This document shows positions 14,764 to 22,242 of a stretch of DNA of 22,242 bases, one piece after another; position 1 is the stretch's first letter; each line of letters starts with the position of its first letter. The translations under genes and the position numbers were made by a program. The DNA is taken from contig CAKVBK010000024.1 of the NCBI GenBank assembly GCA_934725285.1, positions 1 to 22,242 of the forward strand. Reading direction: 5' to 3'. This stretch comes from an uncultured Bacteroidales bacterium. Lineage in GTDB: Bacteria; Bacteroidota; Bacteroidia; Bacteroidales; UBA932. The notes under the pieces are model-generated. The model saw nothing but the letters and a program-made list of their open reading frames with translations. It did not search any database and was not told the origin of the DNA.

Positions 14764-16320
14764 ATGACGGCAAGTAACCATCCGGAATCAGTCAAATCCC
14801 AAGAAGCCTATGGTGACTGGCAGACAAATCTCGAGTTGGCTCTTAACATCTGCCGATTGTTGAAGGACAGTGGAGTCAATCCCAAAGTCATCATAGAACC
14901 GACATGCGGTAAAGGTAACTTCATCTTAGCCGCGTTACAGACATTTGACAGCATCGAGGTTATTTATGGAATAGAAATCCACAAGCCATACCTTGATGAG
15001 TTAAAAACAAAAATCCTTCAATATCACATTCATAATCCAGGCAAGGATAAAGTCAAGATTCATCTATACAATCAGAATATATTTAACTTTGATTTTGCGG
15101 ATATTAAAAAATCTTTCGACAAAAGAGAAGTATTGGTATTGGGCAACCCGCCCTGGGTCACAAACAGCAAACTTGGGACTTTGTGCAAGGATAATTTACC
15201 TAAAAAGAGCAATTTCAAAAGATTAAGTGGGATGGATGCCCTGACGGGGAAAAGCAATTTCGACATAGCGGAATATATTTGCCGGCAAATGATTTTGCTT
15301 TTGTCTGGTGAAAACGCATTTCTCGCACTGTTGCTCAAGAATTCTGTCATCAAGAATATTCTTCATGAGCAGAAAACAAACGAGTTACCTATCAACAACA
15401 TTCTCCAGTATAGCATTGACGCCAAGAAAGAATTCAATGTTTCTGTAGCGGCTTCATTGTTGTTCTGCTCAATTAATGACACCGCGTCCAAGCATTGCGA
15501 AATCAAGGATTTCTATACGATGAAGGATATTCATGAATATGGTTGGGTGAATAATAATTTCGTTTCCGACATAGTACTATATCAAGAATACTCCTATATG
15601 GATGGACGATCACCCTTAACATGGTGGTCAGGAGTCAAGCACGACTGCGCCAAAGTCATGGAACTGACAAACAATGATGGCCAGTACACAAATGGCATAG
15701 GTGAAATAGTTGACATAGAAGAGGATATGGTTTATCCTTTGATTAAAAGTTCTGACATAAAGGGTGGCATGATTTCATCCACACGAAAGTATGTGATAGT
15801 CACACAGAAGACAACTTCAGACGATACCGAATGGATAACTATCAAATATCCAAAGACTTACAAGTATTTGTCATCTCATGCGGAATTCTTTGACAACAGA
15901 GGCAGCCGAATCTACAAGGGACGCTCACGCTTCTGCATATTTGGTATTGGAGAATATTCATTCAAACCTTACAAGATAGCGGTGTCAGGGCTCTATAAGA
16001 AACCGACATTTACAATTATCACCCCAGTTTCAGGTAAAAGTGTGATGCTGGATGACACCTGCTACATGCTAGGATTTGACACGCTTGATGATGCTGTGAC
16101 AACCCTTCAGTTGCTGAACAGCAAGCCTGTTCAATCGTTCATTGAATCGATCATCTTTGCAGATGCTAAAAGGGTGATCAGCAAAGATTTGTTAATGAGA
16201 ATTGATTTGATGAAAGCATTGGAGCATTCTTCATTTTGCTTGATTGATAATTTGGTGTCAGAACACTATTCCACAATGCTTAAAGAGAATATTACCCCTA
16301 AACAGCTTTCGTTATTTTAA
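14764..16320 (+). CDS. N6-adenine DNA methyltransferase (Type II modification subunit)
   Basis: Protects the host DNA against the upstream endonuclease by methylating adenine at its site. SAM-binding motif I is EPTCGKGNF from Glu45, and catalytic motif IV is NPPW from Asn128, which defines the N6-adenine class. The order (motif I before IV) fits the gamma class, with target recognition in the C-terminal half. GDWQTNLELALNIC at the N-terminus and TGKSNFDIAEYICRQM after motif IV are also characteristic of gamma enzymes. ATG 14764 is preferred over TTG 14755. Length is 518 aa and the reading frame is intact. The gene is AT-rich compared with neighbours, a sign of horizontal arrival. Specificity is not known. 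Confidence 0.9.
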   Translation: MTASNHPESVKSQEAYGDWQTNLELALNICRLLKDSGVNPKVIIEPTCGKGNFILAALQTFDSIEVIYGIEIHKPYLDELKTKILQYHIHNPGKDKVKIHLYNQNIFNFDFADIKKSFDKREVLVLGNPPWVTNSKLGTLCKDNLPKKSNFKRLSGMDALTGKSNFDIAEYICRQMILLLSGENAFLALLLKNSVIKNILHEQKTNELPINNILQYSIDAKKEFNVSVAASLLFCSINDTASKHCEIKDFYTMKDIHEYGWVNNNFVSDIVLYQEYSYMDGRSPLTWWSGVKHDCAKVMELTNNDGQYTNGIGEIVDIEEDMVYPLIKSSDIKGGMISSTRKYVIVTQKTTSDDTEWITIKYPKTYKYLSSHAEFFDNRGSRIYKGRSRFCIFGIGEYSFKPYKIAVSGLYKKPTFTIITPVSGKSVMLDDTCYMLGFDTLDDAVTTLQLLNSKPVQSFIESIIFADAKRVISKDLLMRIDLMKALEHSSFCLIDNLVSEHYSTMLKENITPKQLSLF

Positions 16321-16331
16321 TCTATAATATT

Positions 16332-17186
16332 ATGATCAGAAATTTCATCACTGCGCTGGCGGTGGCGCTGGCTTTTGGCTTCGGGACTTCGGCTCAGGAA
16401 TACAAAGGCCCGGAACTGACACCGGAATTTGTATGCGACCTTGGGAAACTGACACCCAAGAACGTCAAGGTAAAAGGGTCCACACAAGGACTCGCAATCT
16501 GGGGAAAATATGGTTTTGTGTTCCATGACAAGGGACAGTGTGTCGTCATCAATCTGAAGAAGAATGAGTTCGTCTCCTCCTTCAAACTTAAAGGGAACAC
16601 ATCGCACTGCAACAACGCCTCGTTCGGTGTTGAGAAAGGGACTATGTTTCCCCTGCTTTACATCTCAGGATGCAAGGGAGATCACTGTTGCTACGTGACT
16701 GACATCACCTTGGACGGAGGCAGGATCGTACAGAAACTTTTCCACACGGGAGAGGGCTACACAGGGTCGTTCGACTGGTTCATCGACAGGAAGAACAAGA
16801 TCATCTACACATACGGATCGAGCGGGGATATGCGGAAGCTGATAAAGAAATTCAGGCTGCCGACATTGAAGGACTCCGACAGGAACGGTGAGGTTCACCT
16901 TACACAGGACGATGTGCTTGATGAGTTCTATGCCAATGGAATCAAAGTGTTCCAAGGCAGCGTCATCAAGGGTAAATACGCCTATCTCGGGGATGGATTC
17001 CCGCCTCACGACAGGTTGCTTCACGTTGTGGACATGCAAGCCCAAAAGGTTGTCAAAACCGTGAACCTTAATAATTTGCATCACGAACCGGAAGGTCTGG
17101 CAATAAAAGGGAAATGGCTTTATATGGTTATGCACGTCAGCAGACAAGGACGTAACGGGCAGCTCTACAGATTCAGGATCAGATAA
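16332..17186 (+). CDS. Secreted protein with beta-propeller-like repeats, function unknown
   Basis: A 284-aa protein with a clear signal peptide, MIRNFITALAVALAFGFG, then TSA-Q as cleavage site. The rest is rich in short beta-strand blocks (TQGLAIWGKYGFVFHDKGQ, LLYISG, FDWFIDRKNKIIYTYGS, KGKYAYLGDG, EGLAIKGKWLYMV) at fairly regular spacing, as in YncE/NHL-like propellers. No catalytic motif is evident. A small Cys cluster, SGCKGDHCCY, is notable. It starts 11 bp after the methyltransferase stop but is GC-rich like the older genes, so the two are probably unrelated in function and the join marks the right edge of the R-M insertion. Transcription ends at the hairpin at 17234-17277. Confidence 0.65.
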   Translation: MIRNFITALAVALAFGFGTSAQEYKGPELTPEFVCDLGKLTPKNVKVKGSTQGLAIWGKYGFVFHDKGQCVVINLKKNEFVSSFKLKGNTSHCNNASFGVEKGTMFPLLYISGCKGDHCCYVTDITLDGGRIVQKLFHTGEGYTGSFDWFIDRKNKIIYTYGSSGDMRKLIKKFRLPTLKDSDRNGEVHLTQDDVLDEFYANGIKVFQGSVIKGKYAYLGDGFPPHDRLLHVVDMQAQKVVKTVNLNNLHHEPEGLAIKGKWLYMVMHVSRQGRNGQLYRFRIR

Positions 17187-17233
17187 AGCCCTCCTGCCCA
17201 CGTGGCAGACAACCAATTAACTATCAATCTTAT

Positions 17234-17277
17234 AAAGCAATGTCCCGATACGAAATTCCGTACCGGGACATTGCTTT
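17234..17277. terminator. Strong, probably bidirectional intrinsic terminator
   Basis: Inverted repeat with 19-nt arms (17234-17252 and 17259-17277), one mismatch, and a 6-nt AAATTC loop; the stem begins AAAGCAATGTCCCG and ends CGGGACATTGCTTT. It is followed by T-rich sequence on the + strand. It lies between the convergent propeller-like and YfhO genes, about equally placed for both. Confidence 0.9.
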
Positions 17278-17317
17278 ATTCATTTTATTTTCAAGAGTTT
17301 AAACGCCACGGCTAACA

Positions 17318-20032
17318 TCATGCGCCTTTTCGGGAAAGGACGATTCCGCACAGAGAGAGAGCCAACAGAATGAACAGGGCCAACGATGAGGCTCTGGAGG
17401 CTTTTTCACTGACAGTATAGACCTTTGGCTCGAAACGCATCACGATGTCGTGCTCTCCGGCCGGAAGATTGGCGGCGCGGAAAATCCAGTCGGCGCGGAA
17501 CAGATCCAAAGGAGCGCCGTCAACCGTGGCTGTCCATCCATCCGGATAATAGACCTCACTGAATATGGCTGTGCGTGCCGCCGACGCGCTGTAATGATAT
17601 CGGAGCTCGTTCGGAGCGTAGGAAGTCATCCGGATGAAGTCGGTGGCCTCGGCGGTTCCCTCAGCAGAAACCTCTACAGAACTCTCAGCCGAATCCATGA
17701 CTGAGCCGCAAGCAGTGCCTTCTGAAATCACCTTGGCAAAACCGGCGCTGGCGTCTGCGAAATCGGCTCCGATCACGGCTGTATGTCTGAGATCCACTGA
17801 ATCGATCAGAGCAATCTCCTCGTCAGGGGTCTCGGCCGGAACGAACGAATCCACGAACCACGCCTGGCCGAAGGCCTCAGGATTCTCAACAGGCGGCACA
17901 TCCGCACCAAGGATGAAGTACTTGGTGTTCAGCGCTGAAAGAACCTGAATATTCCCGATTCCGCTTTGAAACTCCCCGATGGACTTGGCGTTGCGGGTGT
18001 TTGCCGCCACGCTCTGCAACTCCTTGACAATGTGGCGGTCAATCAAATCTTGATAGCGTTGCAGCTTCGCCGGACTGTACCCTCCGATGCACTTGTGCCA
18101 ATAAGGATTGAACGAGTCATTGAATATGTCGGCGCTCAGATCGACAACTCTGTAGGACGGAGACTTGTCCTCAAGGATAAGTTTGTCCACCTGTCTGGCG
18201 GAGAACTGATTATTGAATTGGCGAGGGGTCGTGAAGCTGTCCGAATTGAGATAGCGCTTGCCGACCACAAACATATTCACAAACACAAGGAGACATATTC
18301 CCATCATCGCCTGTATTCTGCGGGCATTGCCGATGTGAGGGTCGCTCTCGTAGGATCTCGGAGCGTTCTTCGGGACGCTGTAGGCCCAGAGGATCAGGCC
18401 AAACGTGATGACTATCAAGACCATCGACCAAAAAGCATCCACCGAGAGGATATGCTTTCTGTCGGCCTTCAAAGCATCTACGATGATGTCCTGCATCTGT
18501 GCATCGGCACCTCCGGAGAACGAGCCCGCCACGCTTGGAACCAGAGCGCAGATGAGACAGAACCCTGCTGTCAGCGCAAGCGCGATCCAACCCGACTTCA
18601 GAAACTCTTTCTTTGAATATTCCCGTTTCATGATTCTGTCAAGGGTGACGAAGCCGAGCATCGGAAGGGTGAATTGTAAGACTATCAAAGCCATCGACAC
18701 CGTTCTGAACTTACTGTACATCGGAGCGTAGTCGAAGAACAGTTTCGTGAACCACATCATGTGGTTGCCCAGGCCGAGGAAGACTGCCACAAGTGTCGCG
18801 GCCAGAAGCCACCACTTTTCCTTCCCCTTGTAGAGGAACAGGCCAAGGACGAACAAAAAGACCGTGATGGCGCCCATGTACATCGGGCCGGCGGTAAACG
18901 GCTGAGGTCCCCAGTAAAGTGGCATGGACTTGGCGATTTCGTTGGCGTTGCCCTGTCCGGCCTGCCTGAACAGTTTCACGACTTCCGACTTGTCCGGGTT
19001 TACCGAGCCTGCGGACGATCCGCCGTTGAAATTCGGAATCATCAGATTAGGCAGTTCCTCCCAACCATAAGACCAAGCCGTGGCGTAGTCAAGCTGGAGA
19101 CCGGTGCTGTTGATCTCGCCTCCTTCGGGATGAGAGAGCTCGGAGCCGCCACGCATTGTGTGTTTGGTATATTCATAGAGCGGGGCGAGTTTGATGGTGT
19201 TGGTGCCGATTCCGGCGAGGCCTACGACCAGAAGCAACGCGCTTGCCGCGAAAAAGCGTCCCAAGCCAGGCCGCAAAGCCTTGTCGCAGATGAGCCTGAT
19301 AAACACATACAACGCATAAATCACGATCATTATAGCCAGATAGTAGGTGATCTGCTGGTGGTTGGCCTTGATCTGGAAACTCAAGGCGAAGCCGAACAGG
19401 ACGGCTCCCAGCAAGGTTTTCGGAAGCCATGATCTCCAACCTTTGGTCGCCTCGATGGTTGGTGAGTCTTGTCGAGCCACAGGCTCTGCGACCGATTGTT
19501 TCGGTCTCTGAACATGCAGAAGAGCCGAGCGATAAGTGAATATCACCGCCGCAAGTACCCAAGGCAGGAACGCAATCGCCTGCATCTTGGTGTTGTGTCC
19601 CACCTGAATGATCTGGAAATTGTACGAGCAGTACGTGATGGCGACCGCCCCGCCGATGGCCAGAACTTTGTCAACACCAAGCGAAAGCATCAACAGAAAG
19701 GCTCCCAGCAGGGAAATGAACAACCAGTTGGCCGGCCTCTTTCCCTTCATTAGAAGATTGTACAACGATTGTGTCCAATCACCTTCGCTGGAAGGCATAA
19801 ACGATGTCGTCGGCATTCCTCCGAACATTGAGTCCGTCCAATGCGTCGGATCATCCGGATGAGAGCTGTTCCACGCCACAGCCTCCTGGGACATACTTCT
19901 GTAACCTGTGATGTCGCTCTGATTGACCACCTTTCCGGTCAACACCTCCGGCACAAAACCATAGGCCAGCGCCAGGAACAGCAGCACTATCCCGGCATAT
20001 ATTCCAATCTTTCTCATCAAAGTCTTGTCCAT
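17318..20032 (-). CDS. YfhO-family polytopic membrane protein
   Basis: A 904-aa inner-membrane protein of the YfhO family, GT-C-like proteins thought to use lipid-linked sugars in surface polymer glycosylation. ATG 20032 is followed by an N-terminal span (about 8-27). A loop then has the family-type segments GKVVNQSDITGYR and HWTDSMFGGMPTTSF, and QVGHNTKMQAIAFLPWVLA follows in the next spans. Around a dozen hydrophobic segments fill residues 100-590. A soluble domain of about 280 residues and a final span (SSLALFILLALSLCGIVLS) complete it. The linker near residue 181 contains a degenerate genome repeat (VAEPVARQDS). It lies 13 bp downstream of the glycosyltransferase gene, so the two form an operon. 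Substrate is not known. Confidence 0.88.
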   Translation of the reverse strand: MDKTLMRKIGIYAGIVLLFLALAYGFVPEVLTGKVVNQSDITGYRSMSQEAVAWNSSHPDDPTHWTDSMFGGMPTTSFMPSSEGDWTQSLYNLLMKGKRPANWLFISLLGAFLLMLSLGVDKVLAIGGAVAITYCSYNFQIIQVGHNTKMQAIAFLPWVLAAVIFTYRSALLHVQRPKQSVAEPVARQDSPTIEATKGWRSWLPKTLLGAVLFGFALSFQIKANHQQITYYLAIMIVIYALYVFIRLICDKALRPGLGRFFAASALLLVVGLAGIGTNTIKLAPLYEYTKHTMRGGSELSHPEGGEINSTGLQLDYATAWSYGWEELPNLMIPNFNGGSSAGSVNPDKSEVVKLFRQAGQGNANEIAKSMPLYWGPQPFTAGPMYMGAITVFLFVLGLFLYKGKEKWWLLAATLVAVFLGLGNHMMWFTKLFFDYAPMYSKFRTVSMALIVLQFTLPMLGFVTLDRIMKREYSKKEFLKSGWIALALTAGFCLICALVPSVAGSFSGGADAQMQDIIVDALKADRKHILSVDAFWSMVLIVITFGLILWAYSVPKNAPRSYESDPHIGNARRIQAMMGICLLVFVNMFVVGKRYLNSDSFTTPRQFNNQFSARQVDKLILEDKSPSYRVVDLSADIFNDSFNPYWHKCIGGYSPAKLQRYQDLIDRHIVKELQSVAANTRNAKSIGEFQSGIGNIQVLSALNTKYFILGADVPPVENPEAFGQAWFVDSFVPAETPDEEIALIDSVDLRHTAVIGADFADASAGFAKVISEGTACGSVMDSAESSVEVSAEGTAEATDFIRMTSYAPNELRYHYSASAARTAIFSEVYYPDGWTATVDGAPLDLFRADWIFRAANLPAGEHDIVMRFEPKVYTVSEKASRASSLALFILLALSLCGIVLSRKGA
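19464..19493. repeat. Degenerate copy of the dispersed palindromic repeat in the YfhO gene
   Basis: Minus-strand GGTCGCAGAGCCTGT (19493-19479) matches 14 of 15 bases of the unit at 7548-7572. The adjacent CTCGACAAGACTC (19476-19464) matches the inverted unit apart from a one-base insertion. It encodes VAEPVARQDS, so its reading phase (VAEPV) is the same as at the other two loci. Confidence 0.6.
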
Positions 20033-20045
20033 AAATCCATGAATA

Positions 20046-21374
20046 TTATTTTTCAGTTATCTGATTCAGCAGCTCTGCCAGCTTCATCGTCAGGTTGCGG
20101 CGCGTGAACCGCGAGATGTCCGAAGTGTTGTCATGAAGCTCATCGTTCTTGAACTCCTCCCAGCAGAAATCAATCCATGTCCGGATCTTCTTCTCGTCAT
20201 CCCAGTCGTAAACAACTCCGGAAGCGGTCTCGCTGACAACTCGGGCCATCGCCCCGTCGGTCTGGCCGATTCCCAGAATCGGGCGTCGCGAGGCAAGATA
20301 TTCAAAGAGTTTTCCGGGAAGGACAGCGCGATATTCAGGCTCCTTTCTCAGCGGTAGGATCAGGATTGTAGCGTTAAGTTGCTCTCTTACTGCCATTTCG
20401 TGATCCTGATAGCCAAAATCCTTGAGGTTGCCCCCAAGCCCTGCCGCCTCGATGGAGTCCGTGATCTCTCTGTCCGTCTTTCCCACCAGCCTGATTCTCA
20501 ATGACCTTCTGAACTCCTCATCATCCTCGCATTTCCGGGCCAGAACCTTCCAAAGTGTCTCCGGATTGCCGTCCGAAGCGAAAAGCCCAGTGTGAGTGAT
20601 GTTGAAGTTCTCGTCCAACTCCACGTTCCTCTTGAAGTCATCCTCATCGTAACCGTTCGTGATCAGTTCGACCGGAGTCTTTGTCATCGTCTTGAACTCA
20701 TCCTGAACCAACGGAGAGACCGCAATGACCCTCGTGGCTCCGTCCAGAACAGCCTGCTCCAGCATGTGATGCTTTTTCTCAGCGAAAGCCGTCAGTTCGA
20801 GATGCTTGAAATAGAACATCTTGGTCCACGGATCTCGGAAATCAGCGACCCAAGGAATCCCGGTGGCCTTTGAAAGCCGCAGTCCTATCAGGTGCATCGA
20901 CTGAGGCGGGCCGGTAGTCACGATCGCGTCAACCGGATGATCCTCAAGGTATTTCTTCAGGAAACGTACCGACGGACGAACCCACATCACCCTCGGATCC
21001 GGAATAAAGAGATTCCCTCTGATGAACAAAGACAACTTCTGTTTCCAGTTCTTTTCATGCCCGTTGATAGGATTGACCTCGTCCTTGGCGGCGTTTGCCG
21101 CTGTCAATGTCTTAAGATCAGTCGCACTCCCCTTCCCCATCAGCTTACGGTAAATCCCGTACGGTTCGAATATATGATTCTTGACAATCTCTGCCTCCGG
21201 TGGAATCTCCGCCTCCAAGGTTTTGTCAACTGTCATCAGTTCTGGATTTTCAGGAGTGTAGACAACCGGCTGCCAGCCGTACACCGGAAGGTATTTGGCA
21301 AATTTGACCCATCTCTGAACTCCGGACCCACCAGATGGTGGCCAGTAATATGTAACTATCAGCACACGTTTCAT
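20046..21374 (-). CDS. GT4-like glycosyltransferase
   Basis: A 442-aa cytoplasmic or membrane-associated glycosyltransferase, probably GT-B fold. ATG 21374 gives MKRVLIVTYYWPPSGGSGVQ, the typical start of this Bacteroidetes family with a glycine-rich nucleotide-sugar loop; the frame is open much further upstream into uvrC, but that part is an accidental extension. Other landmarks are IVTTGPPQSMHLIG, WVADFRDPW, ITNGYDEDDF and, in the C-terminal donor-binding domain, LPGKLFEYLASRRPILGIG. It has its own -7 box (21433-21440) and is followed 13 bp later by the YfhO-family gene. Together they suggest synthesis or decoration of a surface glycan. Donor and acceptor sugars cannot be read from the sequence. 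Confidence 0.88.
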   Translation of the reverse strand: MKRVLIVTYYWPPSGGSGVQRWVKFAKYLPVYGWQPVVYTPENPELMTVDKTLEAEIPPEAEIVKNHIFEPYGIYRKLMGKGSATDLKTLTAANAAKDEVNPINGHEKNWKQKLSLFIRGNLFIPDPRVMWVRPSVRFLKKYLEDHPVDAIVTTGPPQSMHLIGLRLSKATGIPWVADFRDPWTKMFYFKHLELTAFAEKKHHMLEQAVLDGATRVIAVSPLVQDEFKTMTKTPVELITNGYDEDDFKRNVELDENFNITHTGLFASDGNPETLWKVLARKCEDDEEFRRSLRIRLVGKTDREITDSIEAAGLGGNLKDFGYQDHEMAVREQLNATILILPLRKEPEYRAVLPGKLFEYLASRRPILGIGQTDGAMARVVSETASGVVYDWDDEKKIRTWIDFCWEEFKNDELHDNTSDISRFTRRNLTMKLAELLNQITEK

Positions 21375-21432
21375 AATGAATATGCATTGCACATTGTTTT
21401 GGCCATCAGAACCAAACAGCGTCTTAACTTTA

Positions 21433-21440
21433 CAAAGATA
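21433..21440 (-). promoter_or_regulatory. -7 box of the glycosyltransferase-YfhO operon
   Basis: Minus-strand TATCTTTG matches TAnnTTTG, 58 bp before ATG 21374, in the 154-bp gap after uvrC. No clear TTG occurs 20 nt upstream. It suggests the operon is transcribed separately from uvrC. Confidence 0.5.
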
Positions 21441-21528
21441 ATCGTTTTCCTCCGGAATTGAAGAAAAACAGAGAAGTCCTCCCTCAAGAGTTTTCCCGGA
21501 AGACCGCCTGCAAGCCGGAATCCTGATT

Positions 21529-22242
21529 TCATTCCTGACCGAGCGCTTTGAGAATCTCGGCGGCGAGGGACGGGGAGACGAGTTTGGAGAGGTCTTCAAC
21601 AGGGGTGGCGGCGATGCGGGCGACAGAGCCGTAGTGCATAAGGAGCCGTTTCTCGGTCTGTTCGCCGACACCTTTGATCTCACGTAAAGCGCTTTGTATC
21701 TGGGCTTTGCTCCGCAGGCTGCGATGGAATGTGATTCCGAAGCGGTGGGCTTCGTCACGGATGTGCATAAGAACTTTCAACGCCTGGGAATTGCGGTCAA
21801 GGAACAACGGATAAGGATCATTCACCCTGATAACAAGTTCCATACGCTTGGCAAGGCCAACGACCATCAGTTTGTCCATCAAGCCAAGTTCAGCGAGAGC
21901 CTGGCGGGCAAACTCCAGCTGGCCCTCACCACCATCTATCACGACGAGTTGCGGAAGATCATCCGGAGCCTCTTCAAGCATTCTTGAATATCTCCGGTTG
22001 ACGACCTCCTTCATCGAGGCGAAGTCATTGGCTCCGATGACCGTCTTGATCTTAAACTTGCGGTAGTCCTTTTTGGACGGCACTCCGTCACGGAAAACGA
22101 CACAGGAAGCAACCGGGTTGGTTCCCTGGATGTTGGAGTTGTCGAAGCACTCGATGTGTGTCGGCAGCTCCTTCATTCCCAAGGCCTTGCGCAAGTCCTC
22201 AAGAACCATCCTGCGATATTCGTCAGGATCGGTGTGCTCCCT
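21529..22242 (-). CDS. uvrC: UvrABC excinuclease subunit C, C-terminal part (partial)
   Basis: UvrC makes both incisions in nucleotide excision repair. The frame is open to the window edge and its 237 visible residues are the C-terminal part. IECFDNSNIQGTNPVAS and the following FRDGVPSKKDYRKF and KTVIGANDFASM begin the RNase H-like domain that makes the 5' cut (Asp of FDNS as a catalytic residue). LVVIDGGEGQL gives the next acidic residue. HIRDEAHRFGITFHR is a family signature. The tail, with IKGVGEQTEKRLLMHYGS, is the helix-hairpin-helix DNA-binding pair. The stop at 21529 gives the normal C-terminus. The N-terminal GIY-YIG and UvrB-binding parts lie outside. Confidence 0.97.
   Translation of the reverse strand, partial: REHTDPDEYRRMVLEDLRKALGMKELPTHIECFDNSNIQGTNPVASCVVFRDGVPSKKDYRKFKIKTVIGANDFASMKEVVNRRYSRMLEEAPDDLPQLVVIDGGEGQLEFARQALAELGLMDKLMVVGLAKRMELVIRVNDPYPLFLDRNSQALKVLMHIRDEAHRFGITFHRSLRSKAQIQSALREIKGVGEQTEKRLLMHYGSVARIAATPVEDLSKLVSPSLAAEILKALGQE

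Noticed and set aside
21375..21758. N-terminal extension of the glycosyltransferase frame
   Set aside because: The extension overlaps uvrC in another frame, is low-complexity, and the family-typical start MKRVLIVTYYWPP begins at 21374 with a promoter just upstream.
1..22242. tRNA, rRNA, CRISPR array, IS element or integrase
   Set aside because: I looked through the gaps between genes and found no cloverleaf, no regularly spaced repeats and no transposase or integrase motifs.

Overview
The window reads as a Bacteroidales chromosome, probably from a gut or rumen species. Three things point there: promoters fit the Bacteroidota -7 consensus TAnnTTTG (62-69, 14077-14084, 14011-14018, 21433-21440), no Shine-Dalgarno sequences precede the genes, and the gene content (GH97 glycosidase, YfhO-family membrane protein, GT4 transferase) is typical. 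Coding GC is about 55% by eye, except for a clearly AT-richer block at about 14.0-16.3 kb. Species cannot be named from the sequence alone.

Layout. The left edge holds the first 16 codons of a leftward gene, probably an ATP-binding protein, with its promoter and three copies of the word TTGTCGCAAA. Two secreted enzymes follow on the + strand: a GH97 alpha-glycosidase (331-2328) and an endonuclease/exonuclease/phosphatase-fold protein (2401-3276). Next comes the most unusual part, a co-directional cluster at 3397-12945. It encodes a multi-zinc-ribbon protein, a large membrane-anchored Ser/Thr kinase, a zinc-ribbon protein with four AAA-type modules (three CbbX/SpoVK-like), a zinc-ribbon FHA protein, a PP2C phosphatase and a DUF1963/YwqG-like protein. 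Genes two to five overlap or nearly touch, so they are almost certainly translated from one mRNA.

The cluster meets, tail to tail with no spacer, a leftward AlkZ/YcaQ-like winged-helix protein (12946-13992). Divergent from that is an AT-rich restriction-modification pair (endonuclease 14109-14693, adenine methyltransferase 14764-16320). A secreted beta-propeller-like protein follows 11 bp later and ends at a strong hairpin terminator (17234-17277). On the other side of the terminator, leftward genes encode a YfhO-family membrane protein, a GT4-like glycosyltransferase and the C-terminal part of UvrC, which runs off the right edge.

How the genes may work together. The kinase would phosphorylate Thr/Ser on partners, the FHA protein would read phosphothreonine, the PP2C enzyme would erase it, and the AAA protein would be the mechanical output. 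Zinc ribbons shared by three of the proteins may hold the complex together. No secretion-system structural gene is present, so this is not an obvious T6SS or T7SS accessory locus. The AlkZ-like gene and R-M pair next door suggest an accessory or defence-like neighbourhood. Two genome-level signals also stand out: a palindromic repeat (core GCTGAGCCTGTCGAAG) sitting in frame inside protein linkers, and a roughly ten-fold excess of the word GAATAT/ATATTC.
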